From contig NZ_KI912107.1 in assembly GCF_000517085.1 (NCBI RefSeq), forward strand, positions 2,663,980 through 2,727,979: a stretch of 64,000 nt of DNA, written 5' to 3'. Within the stretch, counting starts at the first letter, position 1. Every line of letters begins with the position of its first letter. This document shows positions 46,368 to 55,282 of this stretch, in pieces. The translations under genes and the position numbers were made by a program. Source of the stretch: Saccharicrinis fermentans DSM 9555 = JCM 21142. Lineage in GTDB: Bacteria; Bacteroidota; Bacteroidia; Bacteroidales; Marinilabiliaceae. The notes below the pieces were generated by a model that ran no database searches, was not told where the DNA came from, and saw nothing but the letters and a program-made list of their open reading frames with translations.

Positions 46368-47357
46368 ATGAAAATATCCATTATTACCCCATCATATAAT
46401 CAAGGTCAATTTATTGAAGAAACCATATTATCAGTACTTAATCAAAAATACCATAATTTAGAATTCATCATCATCGATGGTGGTAGTACAGATCAAACTG
46501 TTGAAATCATCAAAAAATATCAAGATAAGATTACCTACTGGGTGAGTGAAGAAGATAATGGTCAAACGCATGCAATTAATAAAGGATTTCAGAAAGCCAC
46601 AGGAGAAATTATTACTTGGATAAATAGTGATGATCTATTAATACCCGATTCTCTAAATAAAATAAATGCACATTTTAAGAACGATGAAAACTTGAAATGT
46701 CTATTTGGACAATGGATTGAGTTTGACGAACAAGGTGATCGACCTTTAAGGATATTTAAACAACCAACCCTTTGTGAATGGTTGTATACAAGCCCATATG
46801 CACAGCCATCTACTTATTACAAGCGGAGTTTGCTAAAAGATATTGGTTATTTAAACGAAGAGCTTCACTTTAGCATGGACAATGATTTTTTTAAACGAAT
46901 TATTTTATCCAATGTAAAATATAAATATGTTGATGAATTTTATAGCAAATTCAGATGGCATAGCACGTCAAAATCGAGCAATCTTATGGAGTTATGTCGA
47001 CAAAATGACAAATTAATATACATCACTATTCTTGAAAGTTACAAATCCTCAATAAGTCAAAAATTAATTACTTTCATAAAAGAAATAGGTCTTTATCAAC
47101 AACCTACAACAACTTACCAAATAAATATCCAAATAAATAATGATGATTTAATTGTAAGTTTTATCCATTACATCTCATTTTACATTGGCCGTTGGTATAA
47201 TGAAGGCAATTACAACAAAGTAGCTAAGTCCTTTTTTTTCATCAAAGAAATAGGTGCATTACCATTAATGAAAAAATTGCCTCTGAACACCATCTTTATA
47301 CGACACAAATACGTTCCACATAGCTTGATAAATCTAGTTCGTAAATTCACTCGTTAG
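46368..47357 (+). CDS. Glycosyltransferase family 2
   Basis: 329 residues. MKISIITPSYNQGQFIEETI, DGGSTDQTVEII and WINSDDLLIP (DD metal site, about 85-94) are typical. It starts 8 bp after the decayed gene. Specificity unknown. Confidence 0.9.
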   Translation: MKISIITPSYNQGQFIEETILSVLNQKYHNLEFIIIDGGSTDQTVEIIKKYQDKITYWVSEEDNGQTHAINKGFQKATGEIITWINSDDLLIPDSLNKINAHFKNDENLKCLFGQWIEFDEQGDRPLRIFKQPTLCEWLYTSPYAQPSTYYKRSLLKDIGYLNEELHFSMDNDFFKRIILSNVKYKYVDEFYSKFRWHSTSKSSNLMELCRQNDKLIYITILESYKSSISQKLITFIKEIGLYQQPTTTYQINIQINNDDLIVSFIHYISFYIGRWYNEGNYNKVAKSFFFIKEIGALPLMKKLPLNTIFIRHKYVPHSLINLVRKFTR

Positions 47358-47361
47358 TAAA

Positions 47362-48606
47362 ATGGATCGACCACTAAAAATTGCAGTTGTCACTGCTTTG
47401 TTTCCTAAAATATCTGAAACGTTTATATTAACACATGTTGCGGCTCTTATTGAAGCCGGCCATCAGGTAACCGTTTTTGCGACCGATTATAGGGAATCGG
47501 AAGATATTCACCCCATTTTTAGTGAATACAATATGAAAGCAAAAACGGTATACAAAATTGATGTGCGAAATCCAATAAAGAGGATCGCACTAATACCATT
47601 TTTATTTCTAAAAAACATTAAACATCATCGAGCTTTAATCAAATCATTTTCACCTAAATACTATGGCTCATATGCGTTAAAAGGCTATTTTTTCTATGAC
47701 GTATTATCATTTATTCACCCTGCAAAATTCGATATTATTCACTGTCATTTTGGACCCAATGCCTCCAAAGTCGCAATGATTAGGCAATTGGGCATACTCC
47801 AAGGTAAGTTAATATGCACATTTCATGGCCATGACATAAATGATCAAAGGGAAATTCAAGGTCAGTATAATTATAAATATTTAATGCCTGATTTATCCGC
47901 AGCCATTTGTGTTGTCGATTATATAAAATTTAAACTGGTCAGTTTATTTGCACCAAAATATAAGGTGTATAAAAATCCTGTAAGCGTAAACATTAATCAA
48001 TTCAAACTAAAACAATTTTCATCAGAGCATTCCCCTCTTTCATTTATAAGTGTTGGAAGAGTCATCGATTGGAAAGGGCAATTAGAAACCGTTAAAGCCT
48101 TTAAAAACATAAGCACTCAATATCCACAATTAGATTTTCAATACACCATTATAGGAGAAGGACCCGACTTGGATGAAATAAGAGAATTCATTGCAATAAA
48201 CAAGCTAGGCCATAAAATACATACAATTGGCTCTAAACCACAAGGAGAAGTAGTAAGCCAACTACAAAAATCAGATGTCTTAATTTTATTTGGAAGGAAG
48301 GATAAATATCAAAACATCGATGCACAAGGCACAGTTGTTCAAGAAGCACAAGCCACTGGCACTCCCGTAATTGTCTCGGATGCAGGTGGATTGCCTGAAG
48401 GAATGATTAATTACGTAACCGGTTTGGTTGTACCAGAAAACAACACCGATGAATTAGAAAATGCCATTCTTAATTTTTATAACAACCGTGATCAAATAAA
48501 AACCATGGGCTTAGCGGGTAGAAAATTTGTAGAAGAAAATTACGCTAATGAGGTTGTATATAAAAGGCTTTTCGAAATTTACAATCAAATGATAGAAAAT
48601 AATTAG
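47362..48606 (+). CDS. Glycosyltransferase family 4, WcaL/colanic-acid type
   Basis: 414 residues. IAVVTALFPKISETFILTHVAALIEAGH is the N-terminal pattern of colanic-acid-type GT4 enzymes, and ISVGRVIDWKGQLETVKAF plus EAQATGTPVIVSDAGGLPEG form the GT-B donor half. Predicted retaining transferase of lipid-linked chain extension. It is 4 bp from its upstream neighbour. Confidence 0.92.
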   Translation: MDRPLKIAVVTALFPKISETFILTHVAALIEAGHQVTVFATDYRESEDIHPIFSEYNMKAKTVYKIDVRNPIKRIALIPFLFLKNIKHHRALIKSFSPKYYGSYALKGYFFYDVLSFIHPAKFDIIHCHFGPNASKVAMIRQLGILQGKLICTFHGHDINDQREIQGQYNYKYLMPDLSAAICVVDYIKFKLVSLFAPKYKVYKNPVSVNINQFKLKQFSSEHSPLSFISVGRVIDWKGQLETVKAFKNISTQYPQLDFQYTIIGEGPDLDEIREFIAINKLGHKIHTIGSKPQGEVVSQLQKSDVLILFGRKDKYQNIDAQGTVVQEAQATGTPVIVSDAGGLPEGMINYVTGLVVPENNTDELENAILNFYNNRDQIKTMGLAGRKFVEENYANEVVYKRLFEIYNQMIENN

Positions 48607-48607
48607 T

Positions 48608-49552
48608 ATGCCAAAGGTTTCAATCCTAATTCCCCTCTATAATTCTGAAAAATATATTGCTGATACAATTCAATCGGCATTAAATCAAACCTATCCTAAC
48701 ATAGAGGTAATAATTGTAGATGACGGTTCTAGGGACAACAGCTTTTCCATTGCTAAACAATTTGAATCGAAACAAGTAACGGTACTTTCACAAAAGAACA
48801 AAGGGGCATCTACAGCCCGCAATAAAGCATTTGAAAATTGTACAGGTGAATTGATTCAATACCTTGATGCTGATGATTTATTACACCCAGATAAAATTAA
48901 ATTACAAGTTGAGGAATATTACAAACATCAAAACCCCGATATTCTTTTAAGTGGCACTTGGGGGCGTTTTACGCTTGATGAAAATCAGGTGCAATGGGAA
49001 AAACAAACTCTAAACAAAAACTATTCTCAACCCATTGAATGGCTTATTGACGCATGGAATGGCCTAGGTATGGCGCAACCAGGCACTTGGTTGACACCCC
49101 GAAAACTGATTGAGAAAGCGGGACCATGGAATGAAACCCTTTCATTAAATGACGATGGTGAGTTTTTCTCAAGAGTAATCCTTTCAGCAGAAAAAATTAT
49201 ACATATAGCAGAAAGTAAAGTATACTATCGATCTCAGTTAAGTGACAGTTTAAGTCAATGCCGAAGTAAGAAAGCCATTAAATCTGAGTTAAATTCGTAC
49301 AAATTATACGCCAAACATTGTTTAATACACACACAATCAATTGCCCTTAGAAAGGCACTTGCCAGTAACTTTCTAAATTTCAGCTATCAATACCATTCAA
49401 GTTTTAATGAATTAGTACTAGAGGCTAAAAATGAGTTTCAGTCCCTTAATATTGGCAAAATGTGGCCAGTAGGCCCTAGACGATTTAAATGTATAGCTTA
49501 TATTATTGGTTTTGAGAATACACTCAAATTAAAACAACTGTTAAGAATTTAA
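48608..49552 (+). CDS. Glycosyltransferase family 2
   Basis: 314 residues with VSILIPLYNSEKYIADTI, VDDGSRDNSF and YLDADDLLHPDK. GT-A fold. It is contiguous with flanking glycosyltransferases (1-2 bp spacing). Specificity unknown. Confidence 0.9.
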   Translation: MPKVSILIPLYNSEKYIADTIQSALNQTYPNIEVIIVDDGSRDNSFSIAKQFESKQVTVLSQKNKGASTARNKAFENCTGELIQYLDADDLLHPDKIKLQVEEYYKHQNPDILLSGTWGRFTLDENQVQWEKQTLNKNYSQPIEWLIDAWNGLGMAQPGTWLTPRKLIEKAGPWNETLSLNDDGEFFSRVILSAEKIIHIAESKVYYRSQLSDSLSQCRSKKAIKSELNSYKLYAKHCLIHTQSIALRKALASNFLNFSYQYHSSFNELVLEAKNEFQSLNIGKMWPVGPRRFKCIAYIIGFENTLKLKQLLRI

Positions 49553-49554
49553 AA

Positions 49555-50364
49555 ATGATTTCAATAGTCCCCGGTGGCGGTTTAGCCAATCGTATGAGAG
49601 CCATTGACTCGGCCATTGCTTTAACGAGAAATACAGTGAAAATTATCTGGTTAAAGAACAAAGACCTTAATTGTGACTTTTATCAACTCTTTAAACCTCA
49701 CCATTTGTTTAGGGTAGTAGATTTTAATTACTCCAAATTTTATGCCTATCCAAACTATCTATTTTGTAGGGCTAAAAAGTTAAAATATCTTCAAGAGATA
49801 GTACGTAAGTTTCTATTTAATCAAGTTTTCACAAACCCAGATATTGAAGAGATTAATTCAAAAGGGGGTAGTGGCATTAAAAATCTAAAATCCAACAAAA
49901 TGTTTATTGAGACGTGTGAACGTTTTGACAATACAAAAAAGATGCATGAAATATTTATCCCAACCGATGCAATTCAAAGTAGGGTCGATTCCATCATCAA
50001 TAATAATCATAATTTTATTGGAATTCATATTCGCAGAACCGATAATATATACGCTATCATTGAAAGTCCATTGTCTCTTTACTTGGAAGCCATAGAAAAA
50101 CAGCTTGCGCTGGATCCAAATGTTAAGTTCTTTTTAGCGACAGATGATAAAGACATAAAGAAAGAGCTGTTGGAGAAATATCCTAAACATATTTTTACAA
50201 ATGAAACTCCCCTATCTCGCAATTCAGCAGAAGGAATAAAAGGTGCATTGGTGGATTTTTTATGTTTATCAAATGCGAAATTAATCATTGGTTCCTCAAG
50301 CTCTTCTTTTTCATCAGAAGCAGCAAACTATGGCAACATTGATCTTACCATTCTTAAGAAGTAA
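49555..50364 (+). CDS. Fucosyltransferase-fold protein (GT11/GT23-like)
   Basis: 269 residues. PGGGLANRMRAIDSAIAL at 6-23 and GIHIRRTDN at about 157-165 match the GDP-fucose-binding HxRRxD motif of alpha-1,2/1,6 fucosyltransferases and related protein-O-fucosyltransferase folds, and IIGSSSSSFSSEA is the later motif. GDP-fucose is the likely donor, though no GDP-fucose synthesis genes are in this window. Confidence 0.7.
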   Translation: MISIVPGGGLANRMRAIDSAIALTRNTVKIIWLKNKDLNCDFYQLFKPHHLFRVVDFNYSKFYAYPNYLFCRAKKLKYLQEIVRKFLFNQVFTNPDIEEINSKGGSGIKNLKSNKMFIETCERFDNTKKMHEIFIPTDAIQSRVDSIINNNHNFIGIHIRRTDNIYAIIESPLSLYLEAIEKQLALDPNVKFFLATDDKDIKKELLEKYPKHIFTNETPLSRNSAEGIKGALVDFLCLSNAKLIIGSSSSSFSSEAANYGNIDLTILKK

Positions 50365-50393
50365 TATTTTATTTAACTAATAAATGTAGTAAT

Positions 50394-51443
50394 ATGAAAA
50401 GTATTATTGTTAGCCCATCGGGTTACTACTATGGTAGCGAGCAAATGTTACATGAATACCTCATTTATACCAAGAATATTTTTAAGGTTTATGTTAATAT
50501 TCCTGGAACATATCATACTAAATTAAAAGAATCAAAACTACAACATAAACTAATTGGTTTCAAATCAACAAAGCTTTTGTATGCAAAAATTGCACTATTA
50601 TTACTTTTCAGAAATTACGAATCTTTGTATGTCAATGAAGGAGGCCATATTAAATACATTAAACTACTTGCAAAAGTATTCAAATCTAAAAAATTCGTGG
50701 TACATATTCGTCTTGTTGAAGACACCAGAAACAATCGTTTAGATAATTTTATCTCCACTAACATTCAACTTATTTGTGTATCCAATTTTATTGAACAAGA
50801 AATTATACGAAACAACCCTAATATTAACCCACAACAGCTTTTAACAGTACACGACTATTATATCCCCAATATTATTACGCAACCAATCGAAAAAAAATTA
50901 GATATAATAAGAATTGGAATCATTGGCAGGGTATCTAAAGCAAAAGGTGTATCCAGAGCTAAAGAGTTGCTTCAATATTGGGATAATAACTATCAAGAGC
51001 CTATTGAGTTCTACTTCTATGGAGATATTATCGATGATTCTGAAGTACTTCTATTTAAAGATGCCATTAAATCGTTTAAAAGAATAAAAGTATTTTTCAA
51101 AGGATTTGTTTCTAACAAAGAATCATTTTTTAAGTCGTTTGATATGGTCATTCATTTCAATGCTTTTGAACCCTTTCCTAGAATATATTTTGATTCAATG
51201 GCCAGATTGAAGCCCGTATTAGGATTTGATTCCGGAGGGATTGGCGAACAAGCCAGAATATTTGGATTTGAAGATATTTTAGTAAATATTGACAATAATT
51301 GGCCTGAAAAAATGTGTAAAAAGATAATGTCCGTCTCAGAAAATTTGTATCAGCACCAACTTGCCATCTACAATAAGAAGAGCTTATTTTTAACAAAACT
51401 AAACGTTGAAACCTATATTAACATCATTGAATCATATCTTTAG
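50394..51443 (+). CDS. Glycosyltransferase family 4
   Basis: 349 residues. IRIGIIGRVSKAKGVSRAKELL (about 180-200) and FEPFPRIYFDSMARLKPVLGFDSGGIGE (about 257-285) represent the GT-B donor half, although the usual EG(F/A)G...E pattern is weakened. Specificity unknown. Confidence 0.8.
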   Translation: MKSIIVSPSGYYYGSEQMLHEYLIYTKNIFKVYVNIPGTYHTKLKESKLQHKLIGFKSTKLLYAKIALLLLFRNYESLYVNEGGHIKYIKLLAKVFKSKKFVVHIRLVEDTRNNRLDNFISTNIQLICVSNFIEQEIIRNNPNINPQQLLTVHDYYIPNIITQPIEKKLDIIRIGIIGRVSKAKGVSRAKELLQYWDNNYQEPIEFYFYGDIIDDSEVLLFKDAIKSFKRIKVFFKGFVSNKESFFKSFDMVIHFNAFEPFPRIYFDSMARLKPVLGFDSGGIGEQARIFGFEDILVNIDNNWPEKMCKKIMSVSENLYQHQLAIYNKKSLFLTKLNVETYINIIESYL

Positions 51444-51449
51444 ATAGCA

Positions 51450-52775
51450 ATGTCCAAACTAGCCATCCTCCACTACCTCCCCCTCGAATACTACCCACCT
51501 GTTACCAATTTAATCGATTATATTGCCAGTGAGCGAGCAGAAGATTTTACAAAGGTAAAGGTATTTAGTTGTTGGAATATAAAGGGACGCAAAGCATATA
51601 GATCATTATCTCAGAAGATCAATAGCAAAAATACAAATCAGCCTAAATACCAAAATTCTAATAATCTAAAAGCGGAGCGATCTAAACAGCTTATAAGCTT
51701 ATTTCGCTCTCCTTTCCCCAAAGAAACCGACAACAGCATCATCCGCCTCCTCAAGTACCTACATTACAACCTCTTCACGTTTTTGAACCTATTGATCTTT
51801 CGGCCTAATGCCCTTCTATACTACGAAAGCTACTCCGTCTGGCCAGCATATATTTACACCCGATATTTTAACCGCAAGTGCCGTATCTTTATCCATCATC
51901 ATGAGTATGCTTCAAAAGAATGGTATTCTAAAACCATGAAACAGGTAAAATTTTTTCATAAACTTGAAAAAAGATGGCTCTATCCTCGTGCACAATGGAT
52001 CAGTCAGACCAATGCAGATCGCTTAAACTTTTTTCATCAGGATCACCCTTATCTTAAAGCTGAACAATTAAGAATAATGCCCAATTATCCTCCAAAGAGT
52101 TGGCGCATTAAAGAATTAGCACAGCAACATATTTGCAAATTACATAATAAATCGGAAGCAAAAAGCCAACAAGCTAACCGGCTAATAAGCTCCAAAGCTA
52201 ATCCGCTAAAACTCATCTACGTGGGTTCTCTCTCTTTCCAGTCGACTTATTTAAAAGAATTATGTGAATGGGTACTTCAACAAGAAGGAAAAATCCAATT
52301 TGATGTATATGCCTATAATTTATATGATGATGTAAAGGCGTATTTAAGCGGGTTAAATTCATCGTGGATCAAATACTATGAAAAAGGCATAGAATATGAT
52401 GATCAACCTAAGCTATTGAGTCAATATGATGTGGGGTTAATTTTGTACAAAGCCCATAACCAAAACTACACCTACAATGCCCCAAATAAACTTTTTGAAT
52501 ACTTAGCATGCGATTTGGATGTTTGGTATCCTGATGTATTGCAGGGACCCAAGCCGTATAATACAGAAGATGTATTTCCTAAGGTAGTTCCTGTAAATTA
52601 TGAAAATCTGGAAAGCTTTGATTTTACTAAAGCTATTAATAAAGAAGGTTGTGGCTATAAACCATCAGAGTTTTTTTGTGAGGAAGTATACTCCGATCTG
52701 GTTGATGAAATAAATAAAACCACTAAGAAAAAAAATAACATTGCGACCTTCCCGGTAAAAAAAGGTAACCGCTAA
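51450..52775 (+). CDS. Glycosyltransferase-like protein with internal repeat tracts
   Basis: 441 residues. IFIHHHEYASKEWYSKTMKQ and KLIYVGSLSFQSTYLKEL suggest a GT-B enzyme of a type found in Bacteroidota capsule loci. Two short stretches look repeat-derived: 51657-51704 (residues about 70-85) and 52163-52212 (residues about 239-254), each made of degenerate 8-bp units such as 'gctaatcc' and 'gctaataa'. The C-terminus NIATFPVKKGNR reads into the GCTAAG/TTTGCGACC repeat that flanks the next gene, so the original stop may have been displaced. Confidence 0.7.
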   Translation: MSKLAILHYLPLEYYPPVTNLIDYIASERAEDFTKVKVFSCWNIKGRKAYRSLSQKINSKNTNQPKYQNSNNLKAERSKQLISLFRSPFPKETDNSIIRLLKYLHYNLFTFLNLLIFRPNALLYYESYSVWPAYIYTRYFNRKCRIFIHHHEYASKEWYSKTMKQVKFFHKLEKRWLYPRAQWISQTNADRLNFFHQDHPYLKAEQLRIMPNYPPKSWRIKELAQQHICKLHNKSEAKSQQANRLISSKANPLKLIYVGSLSFQSTYLKELCEWVLQQEGKIQFDVYAYNLYDDVKAYLSGLNSSWIKYYEKGIEYDDQPKLLSQYDVGLILYKAHNQNYTYNAPNKLFEYLACDLDVWYPDVLQGPKPYNTEDVFPKVVPVNYENLESFDFTKAINKEGCGYKPSEFFCEEVYSDLVDEINKTTKKKNNIATFPVKKGNR

Positions 52776-52837
52776 GACGCTGAGAAGGCGCTAAGTTCGC
52801 TGAGATAAAAAAAGAAACTTTGCGACCTCTGCGGTTA
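52767..52837. repeat. 71-bp direct repeat, left copy
   Basis: Exactly identical to 53340-53410. Begins 'aaccgctaagacgctgag' and ends 'gacctctgcggtta'. The left copy overlaps the last codons of the glycosyltransferase and ends 12 bp before the GxxExxY start. Confidence 0.95.
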
Positions 52838-52849
52838 AGAAAATAAACT

Positions 52850-53227
52850 ATGAATGAAAATGATATTGCTTCAAAAGTTATTGGTGCCGCTATAGATGTT
52901 CACAAAGCACTAGGCCCAGGACTTCTCGAAAAAGCCTATCAAGAATGTTTATATTACAAACTGATGCAAGCAGGTCTTCAAGTTGAAAAGGAAAAACCTA
53001 TGCCATTAACATTTGAAGACGTAAAACTTGAATGTGGATACAGGATTGATATTCTAGTTGAGAACAAAGTAGTTATTGAACTAAAGAGTGTAGAATCATT
53101 AAATGAAGTACATTTAGCACAAACTTTAACCTATATGAAATTAGGCAGCTATAAACTAGGCTTGCTCATTAACTTCAATGTAGCTTTATTAAAACAAGGC
53201 ATTAAAAGAGTTGTAAATAACTTATAA
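52850..53227 (+). CDS. GxxExxY protein (PD-(D/E)XK-type), copy 2
   Basis: 125 residues. GLLEKAY (24-30) is the family motif; D67 and IELK (E77, K79) are at the same spacing as in the copy at 35578 (D to E is 10 residues). The two copies are only distantly similar in sequence. It is bracketed by exact 71-bp direct repeats. DNA cleavage is inferred from the fold family, not shown. Confidence 0.87.
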   Translation: MNENDIASKVIGAAIDVHKALGPGLLEKAYQECLYYKLMQAGLQVEKEKPMPLTFEDVKLECGYRIDILVENKVVIELKSVESLNEVHLAQTLTYMKLGSYKLGLLINFNVALLKQGIKRVVNNL

Positions 53228-53242
53228 AAAGAACACTATAAT

Positions 53243-53337
53243 GAAACCGCTAAGGATACGTTAAGTGCGCTAAAAAAAAAGAAGCTTTGCGACCCCTGCG
53301 GTTAAATTTCTCCTCTCCGTCCTCTGCGGTTAAAAGA
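53243..53337. repeat. Diverged copies of the CGCTAAG/TTTGCG repeat
   Basis: 'accgctaaggatacgttaag', 'ctttgcgacccctgcggtta' and 'cgtcctctgcggttaaa' are variants of the 71-bp repeat segments, placed between the GxxExxY stop and the right 71-bp copy. Confidence 0.75.
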
Positions 53338-53339
53338 GG

Positions 53340-53410
53340 AACCGCTAAGACGCTGAGAAGGCGCTAAGTTCGCTGAGATAAAAAAAGAAACTTTGCGACC
53401 TCTGCGGTTA
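53340..53410. repeat. 71-bp direct repeat, right copy
   Basis: Exact copy of 52767-52837, 573 bp downstream, 43 bp before the next glycosyltransferase start. Confidence 0.95.
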
Positions 53411-53453
53411 TTTTTTTGCATGCTGGGTTATTTTTCACTTTACAATACACAAT

Positions 53454-54518
53454 ATGAATATCCTCTACATAGGCCAATATACTAGCGGAACCACCAGTAA
53501 GATGCGGGCTGATCAATTGAAGAAAATCCTTCAGCCAGATAACTTTCATATTATCAATACCCATATCCCCTTTTTCCAATGTCATCGAGTATGGCGTTCT
53601 TTTGGATTTCGATATAAGAGAGGCCCCCTTATTTCTAGGATCAACAAATATATTATAGATCAATTAAACAAATTAACTGCTGACCATAGGAATCAAAACT
53701 CAACAACACCACAATTTAATATGGTTTGGGCAGATAAAGCCATTTTCTTAACACCTAAAACAACAAAACACCTTAAGTCACTTACTGATAAACTAGTCCA
53801 CTTCACCCCTGACCCCGCTTTTACTTTTCATCAATCGCATCTATTCAGAAGGTCATTAACAAATTATGATTTTGCGATAACTACCAAAAAATATGAGCTA
53901 AGTTATTTTGAAGCTCACTTAAAAAAAGAACAGATTATATATGCTACTCAGGGATTTGACACAAATTTACACCAACCTATTACTAAATTCAATGAAAAAA
54001 AAGATGGTCTTCTATTTATCGGTCATCATGAAAAAGAACGTGAAATGTTCGTTCAAAAAATGATCGAATCAAAAATACCAGTTTCTATTGCTGGGATAAA
54101 GTGGGAACCTTTTGTCGCAAAAAACAAAGAAAATTTCTATTTAAATTATCTTGGTGATGGTATTTATGGGCAAGAATACGTTAAAGCCATATCAGCATTT
54201 CAATTCTCCTGGGGGTCTGTATCCAAATGGATTCCTGAACTCCACACCACTCGTACCTTTGAAATACCTGCCTGTGGCACTGCACTGATTACAGAGCGCA
54301 ACGAAGAGACTACATCTTTTTTTACAGAAGAAGAAGTAATATTTTACGACAGCATAGAAGAAATGATCGATAAAATAAAGTATTATCAATCCCATCCAGA
54401 TAAACTGGAATTACTTACCCTTAAGGGAACTAAAAGAGTAAATAAAGATGGAAGAGATTACGAATCTATTTTAAGGAAAGTACTCGAGGAGATAGGGGGG
54501 AGAGGGTTAGAGGGTTAG
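53454..54518 (+). CDS. Glycosyltransferase, CgeB-like (GT-B)
   Basis: 354 residues. NILYIGQYTSGTTSKMRADQL, then HFTPDPAFTF, LLFIGHHEKEREMF and TRTFEIPACGTALITERNEE, the pattern of CgeB/GT1_2 enzymes. The last ten residues (EEIGGRGLEG) are encoded by the start of a GAGGATTA-type repeat tract, so the native C-terminus has probably been altered. Confidence 0.82.
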   Translation: MNILYIGQYTSGTTSKMRADQLKKILQPDNFHIINTHIPFFQCHRVWRSFGFRYKRGPLISRINKYIIDQLNKLTADHRNQNSTTPQFNMVWADKAIFLTPKTTKHLKSLTDKLVHFTPDPAFTFHQSHLFRRSLTNYDFAITTKKYELSYFEAHLKKEQIIYATQGFDTNLHQPITKFNEKKDGLLFIGHHEKEREMFVQKMIESKIPVSIAGIKWEPFVAKNKENFYLNYLGDGIYGQEYVKAISAFQFSWGSVSKWIPELHTTRTFEIPACGTALITERNEETTSFFTEEEVIFYDSIEEMIDKIKYYQSHPDKLELLTLKGTKRVNKDGRDYESILRKVLEEIGGRGLEG

Positions 54519-54755
54519 AGGGTTAGAGGATTAGAGAGTTAGAGGATTAGAGGAATAGAGGAATAGAGGAAATAGAGGGGTAGATTATTAGAGGAAATAG
54601 AGGGGTAGATTATTAGAGGAGGTAGAGGATTAGAGAGGTAGAGGAATAGAGGATTAGCTTATTAGAGGGTTTACTAACTATACCGCTAACATGCTAACAC
54701 GCTAATCTGCTAACACGCTAATCTGCTAATATACTAATCCGCTAACAATTTCTTC
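54501..54755. repeat. Period-8 tract, left of the four-helix-bundle gene
   Basis: From 54501 to about 54672 units are of type 'agaggatt' (agagggtt, agaggaat and variants). From 54681 the units are 'gctaacat', 'gctaacac', 'gctaatct', 'gctaatcc', running into the 3' end of the next gene. Both halves have an 8-bp period. Confidence 0.85.
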
Positions 54756-55102
54756 CTTTCTTTTGATATTAAACTATTAAGCATTTTTGTGATTTCAATA
54801 CCTAAACCTTCCAGTTCTTCCAATTTGTTATCATCGATTAGATTGATATTGTGCAATAATAAAACTACGGTGATGGCTTCGTATAAAGAACCTCGTGAAA
54901 TATATAAAAAATGGATAAACTCTTTTGTTGAAACCCGTCCTTTACCTTCAGCTATATTTTGAGGTACTGAGGCTGCAGCAGCTTCGAGCTGTTCCAATAA
55001 TCGATAATGTCCTTTAATTTCATTTGTTAATGCTAGTATGATTTTGGTGAATTCTATAGCTTTTTGCCAAACCAAAAGATTTTTAAAGGAGTAAAAAGAC
55101 AT
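54734..55102 (-). CDS. Four-helix-bundle protein (S23/23S rRNA intervening-sequence type)
   Basis: About 122 residues from MSFYSFKNLLVWQKAIEFTK. The pattern KNLLVWQKA...LEQLEAAAASVPQNIAEGKGR...FLYISRGSLYEAIT is the standalone version of the S23 family known from rRNA intervening sequences. No rRNA gene is nearby, and the function is unknown. It is on the opposite strand to the operon and is flanked on both sides by period-8 GCTAA tracts; the left tract encodes its last codons. Confidence 0.85.
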   Translation of the reverse strand: MSFYSFKNLLVWQKAIEFTKIILALTNEIKGHYRLLEQLEAAAASVPQNIAEGKGRVSTKEFIHFLYISRGSLYEAITVVLLLHNINLIDDNKLEELEGLGIEITKMLNSLISKERKKLLAD

Positions 55103-55154
55103 CATTTCAAAATTTAACAGTTCATTCACTAGTAATTTACAACTTAATTATTTC

Positions 55155-55243
55155 AAAAACCAGTCCCTAATTTGCTAAAATGCTTATCCGCTAACAAGCT
55201 AATCTGCTATAACGCTAATCCGCTAAAATACTAACATGCTAAT
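55155..55243. repeat. Period-8 tract, right of the four-helix-bundle gene
   Basis: Units 'gctaaaat', 'gcttatcc', 'gctaacaa', 'gctaatct', 'gctaatcc' and 'actaacat' with an 8-bp period. They match the left-hand tract (54681-54750) in the same orientation. Confidence 0.8.
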
Positions 55244-55282
55244 CATCTTTTTCCCTATATTAGTCCACCACAAACAAACTAC

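Noticed and set aside
54734-55102. 23S rRNA intervening sequence
   Set aside because: The protein family fits, but no rRNA sequence flanks the gene.
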